This document shows, piece by piece, positions 7,198 to 13,947 of a DNA stretch of 24,312 nt. The position numbers were made by a program, and so were the translations under genes. Within the stretch, counting starts at the first letter, position 1. Every line of letters begins with the position of its first letter. Origin of the DNA: CAZJNX01 sp964547415 (lineage in GTDB: Bacteria > Pseudomonadota > Alphaproteobacteria > Rhizobiales > Amorphaceae); NCBI GenBank assembly GCA_964547415.1, contig CAZJNX010000054.1, forward strand, positions 1 to 24,312, in the 5' to 3' direction. The notes below the pieces were generated by a model that made no database searches, had not been told where the DNA came from, and saw only the letters and a program-made list of their open reading frames with translations.

Positions 7198-7837
7198 GAC
7201 GGCGGAACTGATGCCCGGCGCGCCGGTGGCGCGCTCCCCGCTCGCCCACAGGGCGCCCGCGTTCACCCCGGACGGGGCGGCGAGCCTCGCCGAGTGGCCG
7301 TTCCTCGCGAAGGCGATCGTCCGCGCCGACCCGGCCGAAGCCGGCCCGCGCCTGGCGGATGCCCTCTCCCTGCCGCTGCCGACGACCCCGTGCGCCTCGG
7401 CGACGGCGGAGGGGCGGACGGCCCTGTGGCTCGGCCCGGACGAGTGGATGGCGATCGCCCCGGACGCGGCCGCGGCCGACCTCGCGGGCGCTCTCGAGGC
7501 GGCTCTCGAGGGGCTGCCGCACCAGGTGGTGGACGTGTCGGATCACTACACGACGATCACCCTCTCCGGCCGCCGCTCCCGCGACATCCTCGCCCGCCTC
7601 GTCACGGTGGACCTGCACCCGCGGGCGTTTCCGGCGGGCCGCGTCGTCGGCACCCTCGCGGGCCACGCGGCCGTGTTCGTCTGGCTGCGGGACGACAGCC
7701 CGGCCGCGGGTGGCATCTTCGACGTGGTGGTGCGCGCCTCGTTCGCCGACTACCTGTGGTGCCTCCTCGCCGAGGCGGGCCGCACCTTCGGCCTCCCGCC
7801 CGCCGAGCCGGTGGCGGGCGAGCCCATGCGCCCCTGA
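7190..7837 (+). CDS. soxG: Sarcosine oxidase gamma subunit
   Basis: Last gene of soxBDAG, 215 residues, about the usual length. It resembles a small GcvT-like fold: WLGPDEWMAIAP (about 82-93) and VVDVSDHYTTITLSGRRSRDIL (split across residues about 115-137) are typical gamma-subunit segments, and LVTVDLHPRAFPAG follows. The subunit has no known cofactor of its own and stabilises the complex. The ATG at 7190 overlaps the soxA 3' end by 8 nt, so expression is coupled. Identity rests on these motifs plus operon position. Confidence 0.94.
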   Translation: MAETAELMPGAPVARSPLAHRAPAFTPDGAASLAEWPFLAKAIVRADPAEAGPRLADALSLPLPTTPCASATAEGRTALWLGPDEWMAIAPDAAAADLAGALEAALEGLPHQVVDVSDHYTTITLSGRRSRDILARLVTVDLHPRAFPAGRVVGTLAGHAAVFVWLRDDSPAAGGIFDVVVRASFADYLWCLLAEAGRTFGLPPAEPVAGEPMRP

Positions 7838-7927
7838 CACGCTGCGGGCACGAGGTCCTCCCGCCGGCACCGGGCAGAGGCCCGCCCGGCGGGGCCGGGC
7901 AGCGCGACGCCGCCGGTGAGTCTTGGT

Positions 7928-7958
7928 GCCCCGCCCGTCGGTCGACGGGCAGCGGGGC
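7928..7958. terminator. Hairpin between sox operon and the xdhC-type gene
   Basis: The arm GCCCCGCCCGTC (7928-7939) pairs with 7944-7958, with a 4-nt loop and a 3-nt bulge on the right side. It lies between convergent genes in a 212-bp gap (7838-8049) that contains no supportable ORF. There is no T tract, so activity as a terminator is a guess from position and stability. Confidence 0.4.
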
Positions 7959-8049
7959 CCGGGTCATGCCGGACGCGCCGCCCCGGCCGGCCGTTCCGCA
8001 GCGATCCGGCGAGATCGCCCGCCTCGCGCGGCCGGGCGATCGGGGCCTG

Positions 8050-8382
8050 TCAGCCCGACGCGTCCCCGCCGAGGGGCTCCACCCAGACGCGGATCGTGCC
8101 GCCGCAGGACAGGCCCACCTCCCAGGCGGTCTCGTCCGCCACGCCGAACTCCAGCATCTTCGGCGCGCCCGCGTCGATCACGTCGAGGGCCTCCGCGACG
8201 ACCGCGCCCTCCACGCAGCCGCCCGAGACCGAGCCCTCGAACGCCCCCTCGCCGTCGATCACGAGGTGACTGCCCACCGGGCGGGGCGCCGAGCCCCAGG
8301 TCTCCACCACCGTGGCGAGGGCGACCCGCCGCCCTTGCGCCTGCCAGTCCTCCGCCACCTGGAGCGGATCGCGGCTTTCCAT
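8050..8382 (-). CDS. Short XdhC/CoxI-family protein
   Basis: A 110-residue protein matching the N-terminal XdhC_CoxI domain, with GSAPRPVGSHLVI, GSVSGGCVEGAVV (about residues 50-62) and LSCGGTIRVWVEP (about 91-103). XdhC proteins mature molybdenum hydroxylases by sulfurating the molybdenum cofactor. Full-length members add a C-terminal Rossmann domain that is absent here. Short single-domain forms are known near carbon-monoxide-dehydrogenase-type gene sets. No molybdenum enzyme gene is in the window, so its client is unknown. The ATG at 8382 is preceded by GGGAG. It is divergent from exoD with a 111-bp gap and convergent with soxG. Confidence 0.88.
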   Translation of the reverse strand: MESRDPLQVAEDWQAQGRRVALATVVETWGSAPRPVGSHLVIDGEGAFEGSVSGGCVEGAVVAEALDVIDAGAPKMLEFGVADETAWEVGLSCGGTIRVWVEPLGGDASG

Positions 8383-8493
8383 GCCCCCGGTCTCCCGTCT
8401 TTCCCGTTGCCGGCCGGCGAACCCTTTCGCCGACCGTCCATTTGTGTGCCGTCAGCGCCGGCGGTCAACGGCGCAGCGGGACCGAAGGGCGCC

Positions 8494-9141
8494 ATGGACG
8501 AGACGACCGCGAGACGGGAGGAGAACCGGCGCTCCCGCGGGCGAAGGCGTGGCGGCGGCGCAGGCGGGGGGATCGACCTCACTGGGCTCATCGACAAGCT
8601 GGAGCGGGAGACGGACGGGGACACCGTCACGGTCGGCGACATCGTGGAGGACCTCGGCCAGCGCGCGTTCGGCCCCCTGTTCGTGGTGGTGGCGCTCCTC
8701 GCCATCCTGCCGACGGGGGCGATCCCCGGCATGAGCGCGCTCACCGGCGCGCTGATGACGCTCGTCTCCGTGCAGCTCGTGTGCGGCGCGCGGCGGATCT
8801 GGCTGCCCGCGCGCCTCGAACGCCAGGAGATCGGGCGGGAGCGGTTCGTCGCCTCCCTCGAACGGGTCCGCAGGCCCGCCCGCTTCGTCGACCGCGTCCT
8901 GTCGCCCCGGCTCGCGTGGGCGACCGCCGCTCCCTTCTCCCGCGCCCTCGGCGTCGTCGCCTTCCTCCTGTCGCTCCTGATGTACCCGCTGATCGTGGTG
9001 CCGTTCGGCGCCTTCCCCTCGTCCGTGCCGATCCTCCTGTTCGGCCTCGGGCTCGCGGCGCGGGACGGGCTCGTGGTCCTCGCCGGCCTCGCGGGCTCCC
9101 TCCTCGCCGCCTGGGGCGCCATCGAGATGATGCCGCTGTGA
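8494..9141 (+). CDS. exoD: ExoD-family membrane protein
   Basis: 215 residues matching the exopolysaccharide-synthesis ExoD family of Rhizobiales. A basic, Gly/Arg-rich N-terminus (1-27) is followed by the family opening LIDKLERE...VTVGDIVEDLGQRAFGPLF (about 32-63). Hydrophobic segments lie at about 60-80, 82-98, 150-172, 176-190 and 193-212. ExoD was named for exopolysaccharide defects and alkali sensitivity in Sinorhizobium; its biochemical role is not established. The ATG at 8494 gives the family N-terminus, although the frame is open far upstream. A GAAGGG sequence lies just before it. Its stop is only 3 bp from the end of the convergent HugZ-like gene. Confidence 0.9.
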   Translation: MDETTARREENRRSRGRRRGGGAGGGIDLTGLIDKLERETDGDTVTVGDIVEDLGQRAFGPLFVVVALLAILPTGAIPGMSALTGALMTLVSVQLVCGARRIWLPARLERQEIGRERFVASLERVRRPARFVDRVLSPRLAWATAAPFSRALGVVAFLLSLLMYPLIVVPFGAFPSSVPILLFGLGLAARDGLVVLAGLAGSLLAAWGAIEMMPL

Positions 9142-9144
9142 CGC

Positions 9145-9930
9145 TCAGGCCGAGCGGGCCGCGTCCGCCATCTCCTTGAGGACCCGGCGCAGCCGGCCGG
9201 GGTCGACCACGGGTTCGGGGAAGGGCACCCGCGCGACGTCCGTCCGCGACATGAGGTCGAGGCCTTCCGGGTCGATGCCCGTCACCCGCCAGTCCCCGTC
9301 CGCCTTGCCGGCGAGGCGCGTGGCGTAAAGGGCGAGGGCGTCGGCATGGTCCTCGTTCATGTGGTCGACCGCGCCCGGCTCGATCTCCACGAGGGCGTTC
9401 GCCGTCGCCGCCTCGAGGAGGAGGTCGGCGGGCCGCACCCGCGCGGTGCGGGCGAAGCCGCCCACCAGGTGCGCCCCCTCGATGGCGAGGGCCTGGAAGG
9501 AGAAGTCGCCGAAGTCGGCGTAGAGCTCGGCCTTCGGGTTGCGCGCGAGGAAGCGGCGGCGGGCGAGCGAGCGGTCCTCCACCTTCTCCATCCGCCCGGT
9601 GAGGGTGACCCGCGCCACCGTCATCGGGTCCTCGCCCGGGCCCGGCACCGCGTCGGTCAGGAGGAGGGAGGCCCTCGGGTCCCGCTCCAGGTTGCGCGTG
9701 TGGGGCGACAGGCGGGAGAGCAGCATGAGCGGCCGCCCGTCCGGCATGGTGGCGACCGCCCCGTGGGAGGCGTTGGGCGCCCCGTCCCGGCCGATCGTCG
9801 CGAGCGCGCCCGCGCGCGCCGTGCGCACGAGGCGGCGCACGATCGCAAGCGCGTCGGGCTCCGTCTCCGGCACCGCCGGCTCCTCGCCGGCGGCCGCCGG
9901 GTCGTCCTTCCGGGGAGCGTCCTCGGTCAT
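9145..9930 (-). CDS. HugZ-like pyridoxamine-phosphate-oxidase-family protein with DUF2470 domain
   Basis: 261 residues. An acidic, Ala/Pro-rich N-terminal stretch (about 1-28) is followed by a split-barrel FMN-binding-type domain (about 30-165; ALATIGRDGAPNASHGAVAT, LLLTDAVPGPGEDPMTVARV). A C-terminal DUF2470 domain (about 175-258) is marked by VDHMNEDHADALALYA. Known relatives include heme-degrading HugZ and uncharacterised flavin-binding proteins, so a heme or flavin role is likely but not specified. The ATG at 9930 is chosen because GGAGAGGAAG precedes it directly; upstream codons look non-coding. It is divergent from chvI. Confidence 0.88.
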   Translation of the reverse strand: MTEDAPRKDDPAAAGEEPAVPETEPDALAIVRRLVRTARAGALATIGRDGAPNASHGAVATMPDGRPLMLLSRLSPHTRNLERDPRASLLLTDAVPGPGEDPMTVARVTLTGRMEKVEDRSLARRRFLARNPKAELYADFGDFSFQALAIEGAHLVGGFARTARVRPADLLLEAATANALVEIEPGAVDHMNEDHADALALYATRLAGKADGDWRVTGIDPEGLDLMSRTDVARVPFPEPVVDPGRLRRVLKEMADAARSA

Positions 9931-10023
9931 CTTCCTCTCCCTTCCGCCCGTGCCGGTCAGCGGGCCCGGCTGCTGCGGGGCGCCGATCCAACCAAAGGGC
10001 TCTGGTGCACCATGCTGTCGCGT

Positions 10024-10053
10024 CTTATTTTTCCCGCAATCGGGGTCGAACAA
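10024..10053 (-). promoter_or_regulatory. Candidate promoter for the HugZ-like gene in the AT-rich chvI divergent region
   Basis: The 200-bp gap 9931-10130 contains the most AT-rich patch of this part of the window. On the minus strand TTGTTC (10048-10053) is followed after about 16-17 bp by an A/T run (10024-10032). The -10 match is poor. The gap must also hold the chvI promoter, which I could not pinpoint. Confidence 0.3.
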
Positions 10054-10130
10054 TGGGCTAGTCCATCACCCTGGCGTGCCGCGGCGCGGCTGGGCCCGGC
10101 GCCCCGGCTCGCCTTCTGGAAGGACCCGCC

Positions 10131-10829
10131 ATGACCACCATCGCGCTGGTCGACGACGACCGCAACATCCTCACCTCCGTCGCCATCTCCCTCGAGGCGG
10201 AGGGCTTCGACGTGGACACCTTTCCCGACGGGGTCGCCGCGCTCGAGGGCTTCCAGGCCCGCCCGCCGGACCTTGCCATCCTCGACATCAAGATGCCGCG
10301 GATGGACGGGATGGAGCTGCTGCGCCGGCTGCGCCTCACGTCCGACACCCCCGTCATCATCCTGACCTCCAAGGACGACGAGATCGACGAGCTGTTCGGC
10401 CTCAAGATGGGGGCGGACGACTACATCAAGAAGCCGTTCTCCCAGCGCCTGCTCGTGGAGCGGGTGAAGACGGTCCTCCGGCGGCTCGAGAATCGCGACG
10501 GCCTCGCGCCCGCGGAGGAGCGCCCGCGGGTGATCGAACGGGGCGAGTTGCGCATGGATCCCGAGCGCCACGCCTGCACCTGGCAGGGCCGGCCGGTGAA
10601 GCTCACCGTCACCGAGTTCCTGATCCTTTATTCGCTCGCCCAGCGCCCGGGCGTCGTGAAGAGCCGCAACGCGCTGATGGACGCGGCCTACGACGACCAG
10701 GTCTACGTCGACGACCGGACCATCGACAGCCATATCAAGCGACTGCGCAAGAAGTTCAAGGAGGTCGACGACGACTTCGACATGATCGAAACGCTGTATG
10801 GCGTCGGCTACCGCTTCAAGGACCTCTAA
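10131..10829 (+). CDS. chvI: ChvI-type response regulator
   Basis: A 232-residue OmpR/PhoB-class transcription factor. The receiver domain (about 1-118) has the acidic pocket VDDD, the phospho-acceptor Asp52 in LDIKMPRMDG, and the KPF lysine at about 101. A winged-helix DNA-binding domain (about 138-230) ends VDDRTIDSHIKRLRKKFKEV...YGVGYRFKDL. Together with the ChvG-like kinase downstream and the hprK-EIIA-HPr block, it corresponds to ExoS/ChvG-ChvI of rhizobia, which controls envelope, exopolysaccharide and acid-stress genes. The ATG is preceded by GGAAGGA. It is the first gene of a probable six-gene operon. Confidence 0.96.
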   Translation: MTTIALVDDDRNILTSVAISLEAEGFDVDTFPDGVAALEGFQARPPDLAILDIKMPRMDGMELLRRLRLTSDTPVIILTSKDDEIDELFGLKMGADDYIKKPFSQRLLVERVKTVLRRLENRDGLAPAEERPRVIERGELRMDPERHACTWQGRPVKLTVTEFLILYSLAQRPGVVKSRNALMDAAYDDQVYVDDRTIDSHIKRLRKKFKEVDDDFDMIETLYGVGYRFKDL

Positions 10830-10883
10830 AACGAACGGAGGCGGGGTGGCGAAGGAGCCGATCCCTTTCCCCGCGACGGCCCG

Positions 10884-12707
10884 GTGGTGGCGCTGACTTC
10901 GGACAAGGCGCCGCCCCGCTGGCGGCGGATGACGGTGCCCGGGGCCGCGCGGGCGACGCGCGGGCGCCTCGCCCTTCGCCTGTCGGCGGCGCGGCGGGCC
11001 CTCTTCGACGTCGTGCTGTCGCCGCTCACCCTGTGGCTGGTGCTCGCCAACCTCGCGGGGGTCCTCGCCCTGTTCGTCTTCTTCCTGTCGGCGAGCGGGT
11101 ACCGGGACGCGCTGATGGACGCGCGCCTCGACTCGCTGCTCGTGAAGGCGGACCTGTTCGCGGCGGCCCTCGCCGCGGGCGGCACCGCCTCGGGGGGCGA
11201 ACTGCGCGTGCCGCCCGATCGTCTCGCCGCGGCGGGCGGCGGCGATCCGCTGGGGCCGGGGGAGGCGGGGGCGCACCCCCTTGCCGAGCCCCTCGACCCG
11301 GTGCGGGTGGAGCGCCTCCTGTCCCGCCTCGTCGAATCGACCTGGCTGCGCGCCCGCGTCTACGGGGGCGACGGCCTGGCGCTCGCCGACACCCGCCGCG
11401 TGGTGGCCCTTCCCGAGATCGCCCAGATCCGCGAGAGCCCGGTGGACCCGCCGCGGCCGGAGCCGCCGCCGGGCCGCCCTCTGGTCGACCGCATTCTCGG
11501 CGCCGCCGGCGGCTGGACCGGACCGGCCCTGCCGCCCTTCGAGGAGCCGCAGACGCTGCGGGCCGATGCCTTCCCGGAGGTGGAGGACGCGCTCGCGGGC
11601 ATTCCCGCGGCCGCCGCCCGCGCGGGGCCGGACGGGGCGCCTGTCCTGTTCGCCGCCGTGCCCGTGGAACGGCAGGGAGAGGTGGTGGGCGCGCTCCTCC
11701 TGCAGACCCTCGCCGACGAGGTGACGCCGGTGGTGGCGGCCGAGCGGCGGCGCCTCCTGTCGGCCCTCGCCGTCGCCGCGGCCCTCGTGGCGGTCCTGTC
11801 GGTCCTGGTGTCGGTCTCCGTCATCCTGCCGCTGCGCCGCCTGCAGCGGGGCGTCCGGCGCGCGCGGAGCCGCGGCCTCGGCCGCGGCGGGGTGGGGGAG
11901 GGGATGGTGCGGCGCGACGTCATCGGCGACCTCGACCGGGACTTCGCGGCCACCACCGGGACCATGATGCAGCGCATCCGCGCCCTCGAGGCGTTCTCCT
12001 CCGAGATCGCCCACGAGTTGAAGAACCCGCTGACCTCGCTGCGCAGCGCCGTGGAGACGCTGCCGCTCGCCGAGCGCCCGGGCCAGCGCGACAAGCTCCT
12101 CGGCATCATCGCCCACGATGTGCGCCGCCTCGACCGGCTGATCTCCGACATCTCGGCGGCGACCAGCCTCGACCGCGACCTGTCGGCCCTCACCGACGAG
12201 CGGGTGGACGTCATCGCCCTCCTGCGCGCGGTCGTCTCCGTCCAGGAGGAACTCGCCACCCGCAAGCGCCAGACCGTCGTCCTCACCATCCGCGAGGGCA
12301 CCGACCCGGCGTCCCTGTTCATCGCCGGCAGCGACACCCGCCTCGGGGAGGTGTTCACGAACCTCCTCGACAACGCCCGCTCCTTCACGCCCGAGGGCGG
12401 GCGGATCGAGGTGATCGTCGCCGACCGGGGCGACTTCGTGGAGGTGCTGGTGGACGACGAGGGGCCGGGCATCCGCCCCGACATGCTGGAGCGGATCTTC
12501 GAGCGCTTCTACACCGACCGCACCGACGAGCAGGGCTTCGGCGACAACTCCGGCCTCGGCCTGTCCATCGGCCGGCAGATCGTGGAGGCCCACGGCGGCG
12601 AGATCTTCGCCGAGAACCGCTACGTCACCTCCCTCGGGCCGGAGCGCCACGTCATCGGCGCGCGCTTCACGGTGCAGCTGCCGCTCCCGCCCGGGGCGGG
12701 CCGCTGA
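10884..12707 (+). CDS. chvG: ChvG-type sensor histidine kinase
   Basis: About 607 residues. TM1 is at about 47-70 (LWLVLANLAGVLALFVFF), followed by a periplasmic sensor of roughly 220 residues and TM2 at about 291-317. A HAMP-like linker leads to HisKA with His377 (SSEIAHELKNPLTSLRSAV). The HATPase domain carries N box LGEVFTNLLDNARSF, G1 VDDEGPGI, F box ERIFERFY and G2 NSGLGLSIG. It is the partner of ChvI. In rhizobia the periplasmic domain is inhibited by ExoR; no exoR is in this window. The start is uncertain: GTG at 10884 or 10887 gives the longest form, and ATG at 10929 is an alternative. It begins 54 nt after the chvI stop and ends 10 nt before hprK. Confidence 0.95.
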   Translation: MVALTSDKAPPRWRRMTVPGAARATRGRLALRLSAARRALFDVVLSPLTLWLVLANLAGVLALFVFFLSASGYRDALMDARLDSLLVKADLFAAALAAGGTASGGELRVPPDRLAAAGGGDPLGPGEAGAHPLAEPLDPVRVERLLSRLVESTWLRARVYGGDGLALADTRRVVALPEIAQIRESPVDPPRPEPPPGRPLVDRILGAAGGWTGPALPPFEEPQTLRADAFPEVEDALAGIPAAAARAGPDGAPVLFAAVPVERQGEVVGALLLQTLADEVTPVVAAERRRLLSALAVAAALVAVLSVLVSVSVILPLRRLQRGVRRARSRGLGRGGVGEGMVRRDVIGDLDRDFAATTGTMMQRIRALEAFSSEIAHELKNPLTSLRSAVETLPLAERPGQRDKLLGIIAHDVRRLDRLISDISAATSLDRDLSALTDERVDVIALLRAVVSVQEELATRKRQTVVLTIREGTDPASLFIAGSDTRLGEVFTNLLDNARSFTPEGGRIEVIVADRGDFVEVLVDDEGPGIRPDMLERIFERFYTDRTDEQGFGDNSGLGLSIGRQIVEAHGGEIFAENRYVTSLGPERHVIGARFTVQLPLPPGAGR

Positions 12708-12717
12708 GGGCGGCCCG

Positions 12718-13215
12718 ATGGCCGCACGGGGCCGATCGGAGAACCGCCACGCAGGCTGCGTCCTCGTGGGCGCGGCGGGGGTCCTGATCGAGGGCCCCGC
12801 CGGCGCGGGCAAGACGACCCTCGCCGTCACGCTCCTCGACCGGGCGCGGGCGCGCGGGCGCTTCGCCGCCCTCGTCTCGGACGACCGGACGGTGCTCGCC
12901 GCCGCCCACGGGCGTGTCCTCGCCCGCCCGCCGTGTGCGCTCGCCGGCCTCCTCGAGCTGCGCGGCCACGGCATCGTGCGCCTCGCCCACGCGCCCGCTG
13001 CGGTGGTGCGCCTTGCCGTGCGCCTCGTGGCGGAGGACGCGATGGAGCGGATCCCGCCGGCGGACGCCACCGCCACGCTTCTCGGGGCGAGGCTTCCCGC
13101 GGTCGACGTGCCCGCGCGCTCGGGGCGGGCGGCGGCGATCGTGGAGGCCCGCCTCGGCGTCCTTTTTGCGGACGGGGAGCACGGCCCGGTTTCCGTCGGG
13201 CGCGAAAGGCTCTAG
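12718..13215 (+). CDS. hprK: Truncated HPr kinase/phosphorylase
   Basis: 165 residues, only the catalytic C-terminal domain of HprK, as is usual in alphaproteobacteria (Gram-positive HprK is about 310). The P-loop GPAGAGKT is at residues 26-33. The LVSDDRTVL segment (about 53-61) and the RGHGIV segment are equivalents of the conserved HprK core motifs. It phosphorylates and dephosphorylates HPr on a serine, here most likely Ser54 of the HPr encoded two genes downstream. It lies 10 nt after chvG, consistent with co-transcription with the ChvG/ChvI pair. Confidence 0.94.
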   Translation: MAARGRSENRHAGCVLVGAAGVLIEGPAGAGKTTLAVTLLDRARARGRFAALVSDDRTVLAAAHGRVLARPPCALAGLLELRGHGIVRLAHAPAAVVRLAVRLVAEDAMERIPPADATATLLGARLPAVDVPARSGRAAAIVEARLGVLFADGEHGPVSVGRERL

Positions 13216-13255
13216 TTGGTCGAGGGCTCATGGTTTCGGGGGCGCCGCGAGGAAC

Positions 13256-13660
13256 ATGATCGGCCTCATTCTCGTCACCCACGGACGGCTCGCGGACGAG
13301 CTGAAGGCGGCTCTCGAGCACGTCGTCGGCCCGCAGCGCATGATCGCGACTGTCTCCATCGGACCGGACGACGACATGGAAGACCGCCGGCAGGAAATCG
13401 TCGACGCGATCGGCAAGGTGAACGACGGGACGGGCGTCGTCATCCTGACCGACATGTTCGGGGGCACGCCCTCCAACCTCGCCATTTCGGTGATGAACGT
13501 CGGAATGGTGGAGGTGATCGCGGGCGTCAACCTGCCGATGCTGGTGAAGCTGTCGAGCGTCCGGACGCAGCTGCCGCTCGCCGAGGCGGTGGCGGAGGCG
13601 CGCGAGGCGGGGCGCAAGTACATCAACGTGGCGAGCGAGCTTCTGTCGGGACCCGCATGA
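13256..13660 (+). CDS. PTS EIIA component, mannose family
   Basis: 134 residues with the EIIA(Man) fold. The phospho-accepting His9 is in LILVTHG, and the DMFGGTPSNLA segment (about 63-73) is diagnostic of the family. No EIIB, EIIC or EIID genes are adjacent, so this belongs to a regulatory PTS rather than a sugar transporter, as in other alphaproteobacteria (the gene is often called manX or ptsM). The ATG at 13256 is preceded by GAGGAA. It starts 40 nt after hprK, and its stop overlaps the HPr start as ATGA. Confidence 0.95.
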   Translation: MIGLILVTHGRLADELKAALEHVVGPQRMIATVSIGPDDDMEDRRQEIVDAIGKVNDGTGVVILTDMFGGTPSNLAISVMNVGMVEVIAGVNLPMLVKLSSVRTQLPLAEAVAEAREAGRKYINVASELLSGPA

Positions 13661-13947
13661 GCGAGGCAGACGCCCCCGCGCCGCTGACGCGGGTGGTCAC
13701 CATCGTCAACCGCAAGGGGCTGCACGCCCGCGCGTCGGCCCGCTTCGTGCGCTGTGCGGAAGGGTTCGACGCCGTGGTGGACGTCGAGAAGGACGGGCAG
13801 ACGGTGGGCGCCACCTCGATCATGGGGCTTTTGATGCTCGCGGCGGGCCACGGCTCCACCCTCGTCCTCAGCGCGCGCGGACGGGAGGCCGAGGCCGCCC
13901 TCGAGGCGCTCGCGGCCCTCGTGGCGGAAGGGTTCGGAGAGCCGTGA
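13657..13947 (+). CDS. ptsH: HPr phosphocarrier protein
   Basis: 96 residues. It has the EI-dependent phosphorylation site His23 in RKGLHARASARF and the HprK-regulated Ser54 in ATSIMGLLML, so both regulatory sites are intact. It receives phosphate from EI (not in window) and passes it to the EIIA encoded upstream. The ATG overlaps the EIIA stop by 4 nt, and its own stop overlaps the GTG start of the EAL gene (GTGA, 13944-13947). This makes it part of a tightly coupled string. Confidence 0.96.
   Translation: MSEADAPAPLTRVVTIVNRKGLHARASARFVRCAEGFDAVVDVEKDGQTVGATSIMGLLMLAAGHGSTLVLSARGREAEAALEALAALVAEGFGEP

Noticed and set aside
4533..7211. 892-codon plus-strand frame inside soxA
   Set aside because: It is the +1 shadow of soxA with Arg/Pro/Gly-rich composition and no family resemblance.
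3886..7266. 1126-codon open frame antisense to soxA
   Set aside because: No motifs, Arg/Gly/His-rich composition, and the opposite strand encodes a fully recognisable SoxA.
9539..12787. 1082-codon plus-strand frame across chvI/chvG
   Set aside because: It is a frame shadow of the two-component genes, which have complete motifs in other frames.
9957..13076. 1039-codon minus-strand frame opposite chvI, chvG and hprK
   Set aside because: Antisense shadow without domain motifs.
13256..13947. Sugar-transporting PTS operon
   Set aside because: There are no EIIB, EIIC or EIID membrane components; the EIIA/HPr/HprK set is regulatory.
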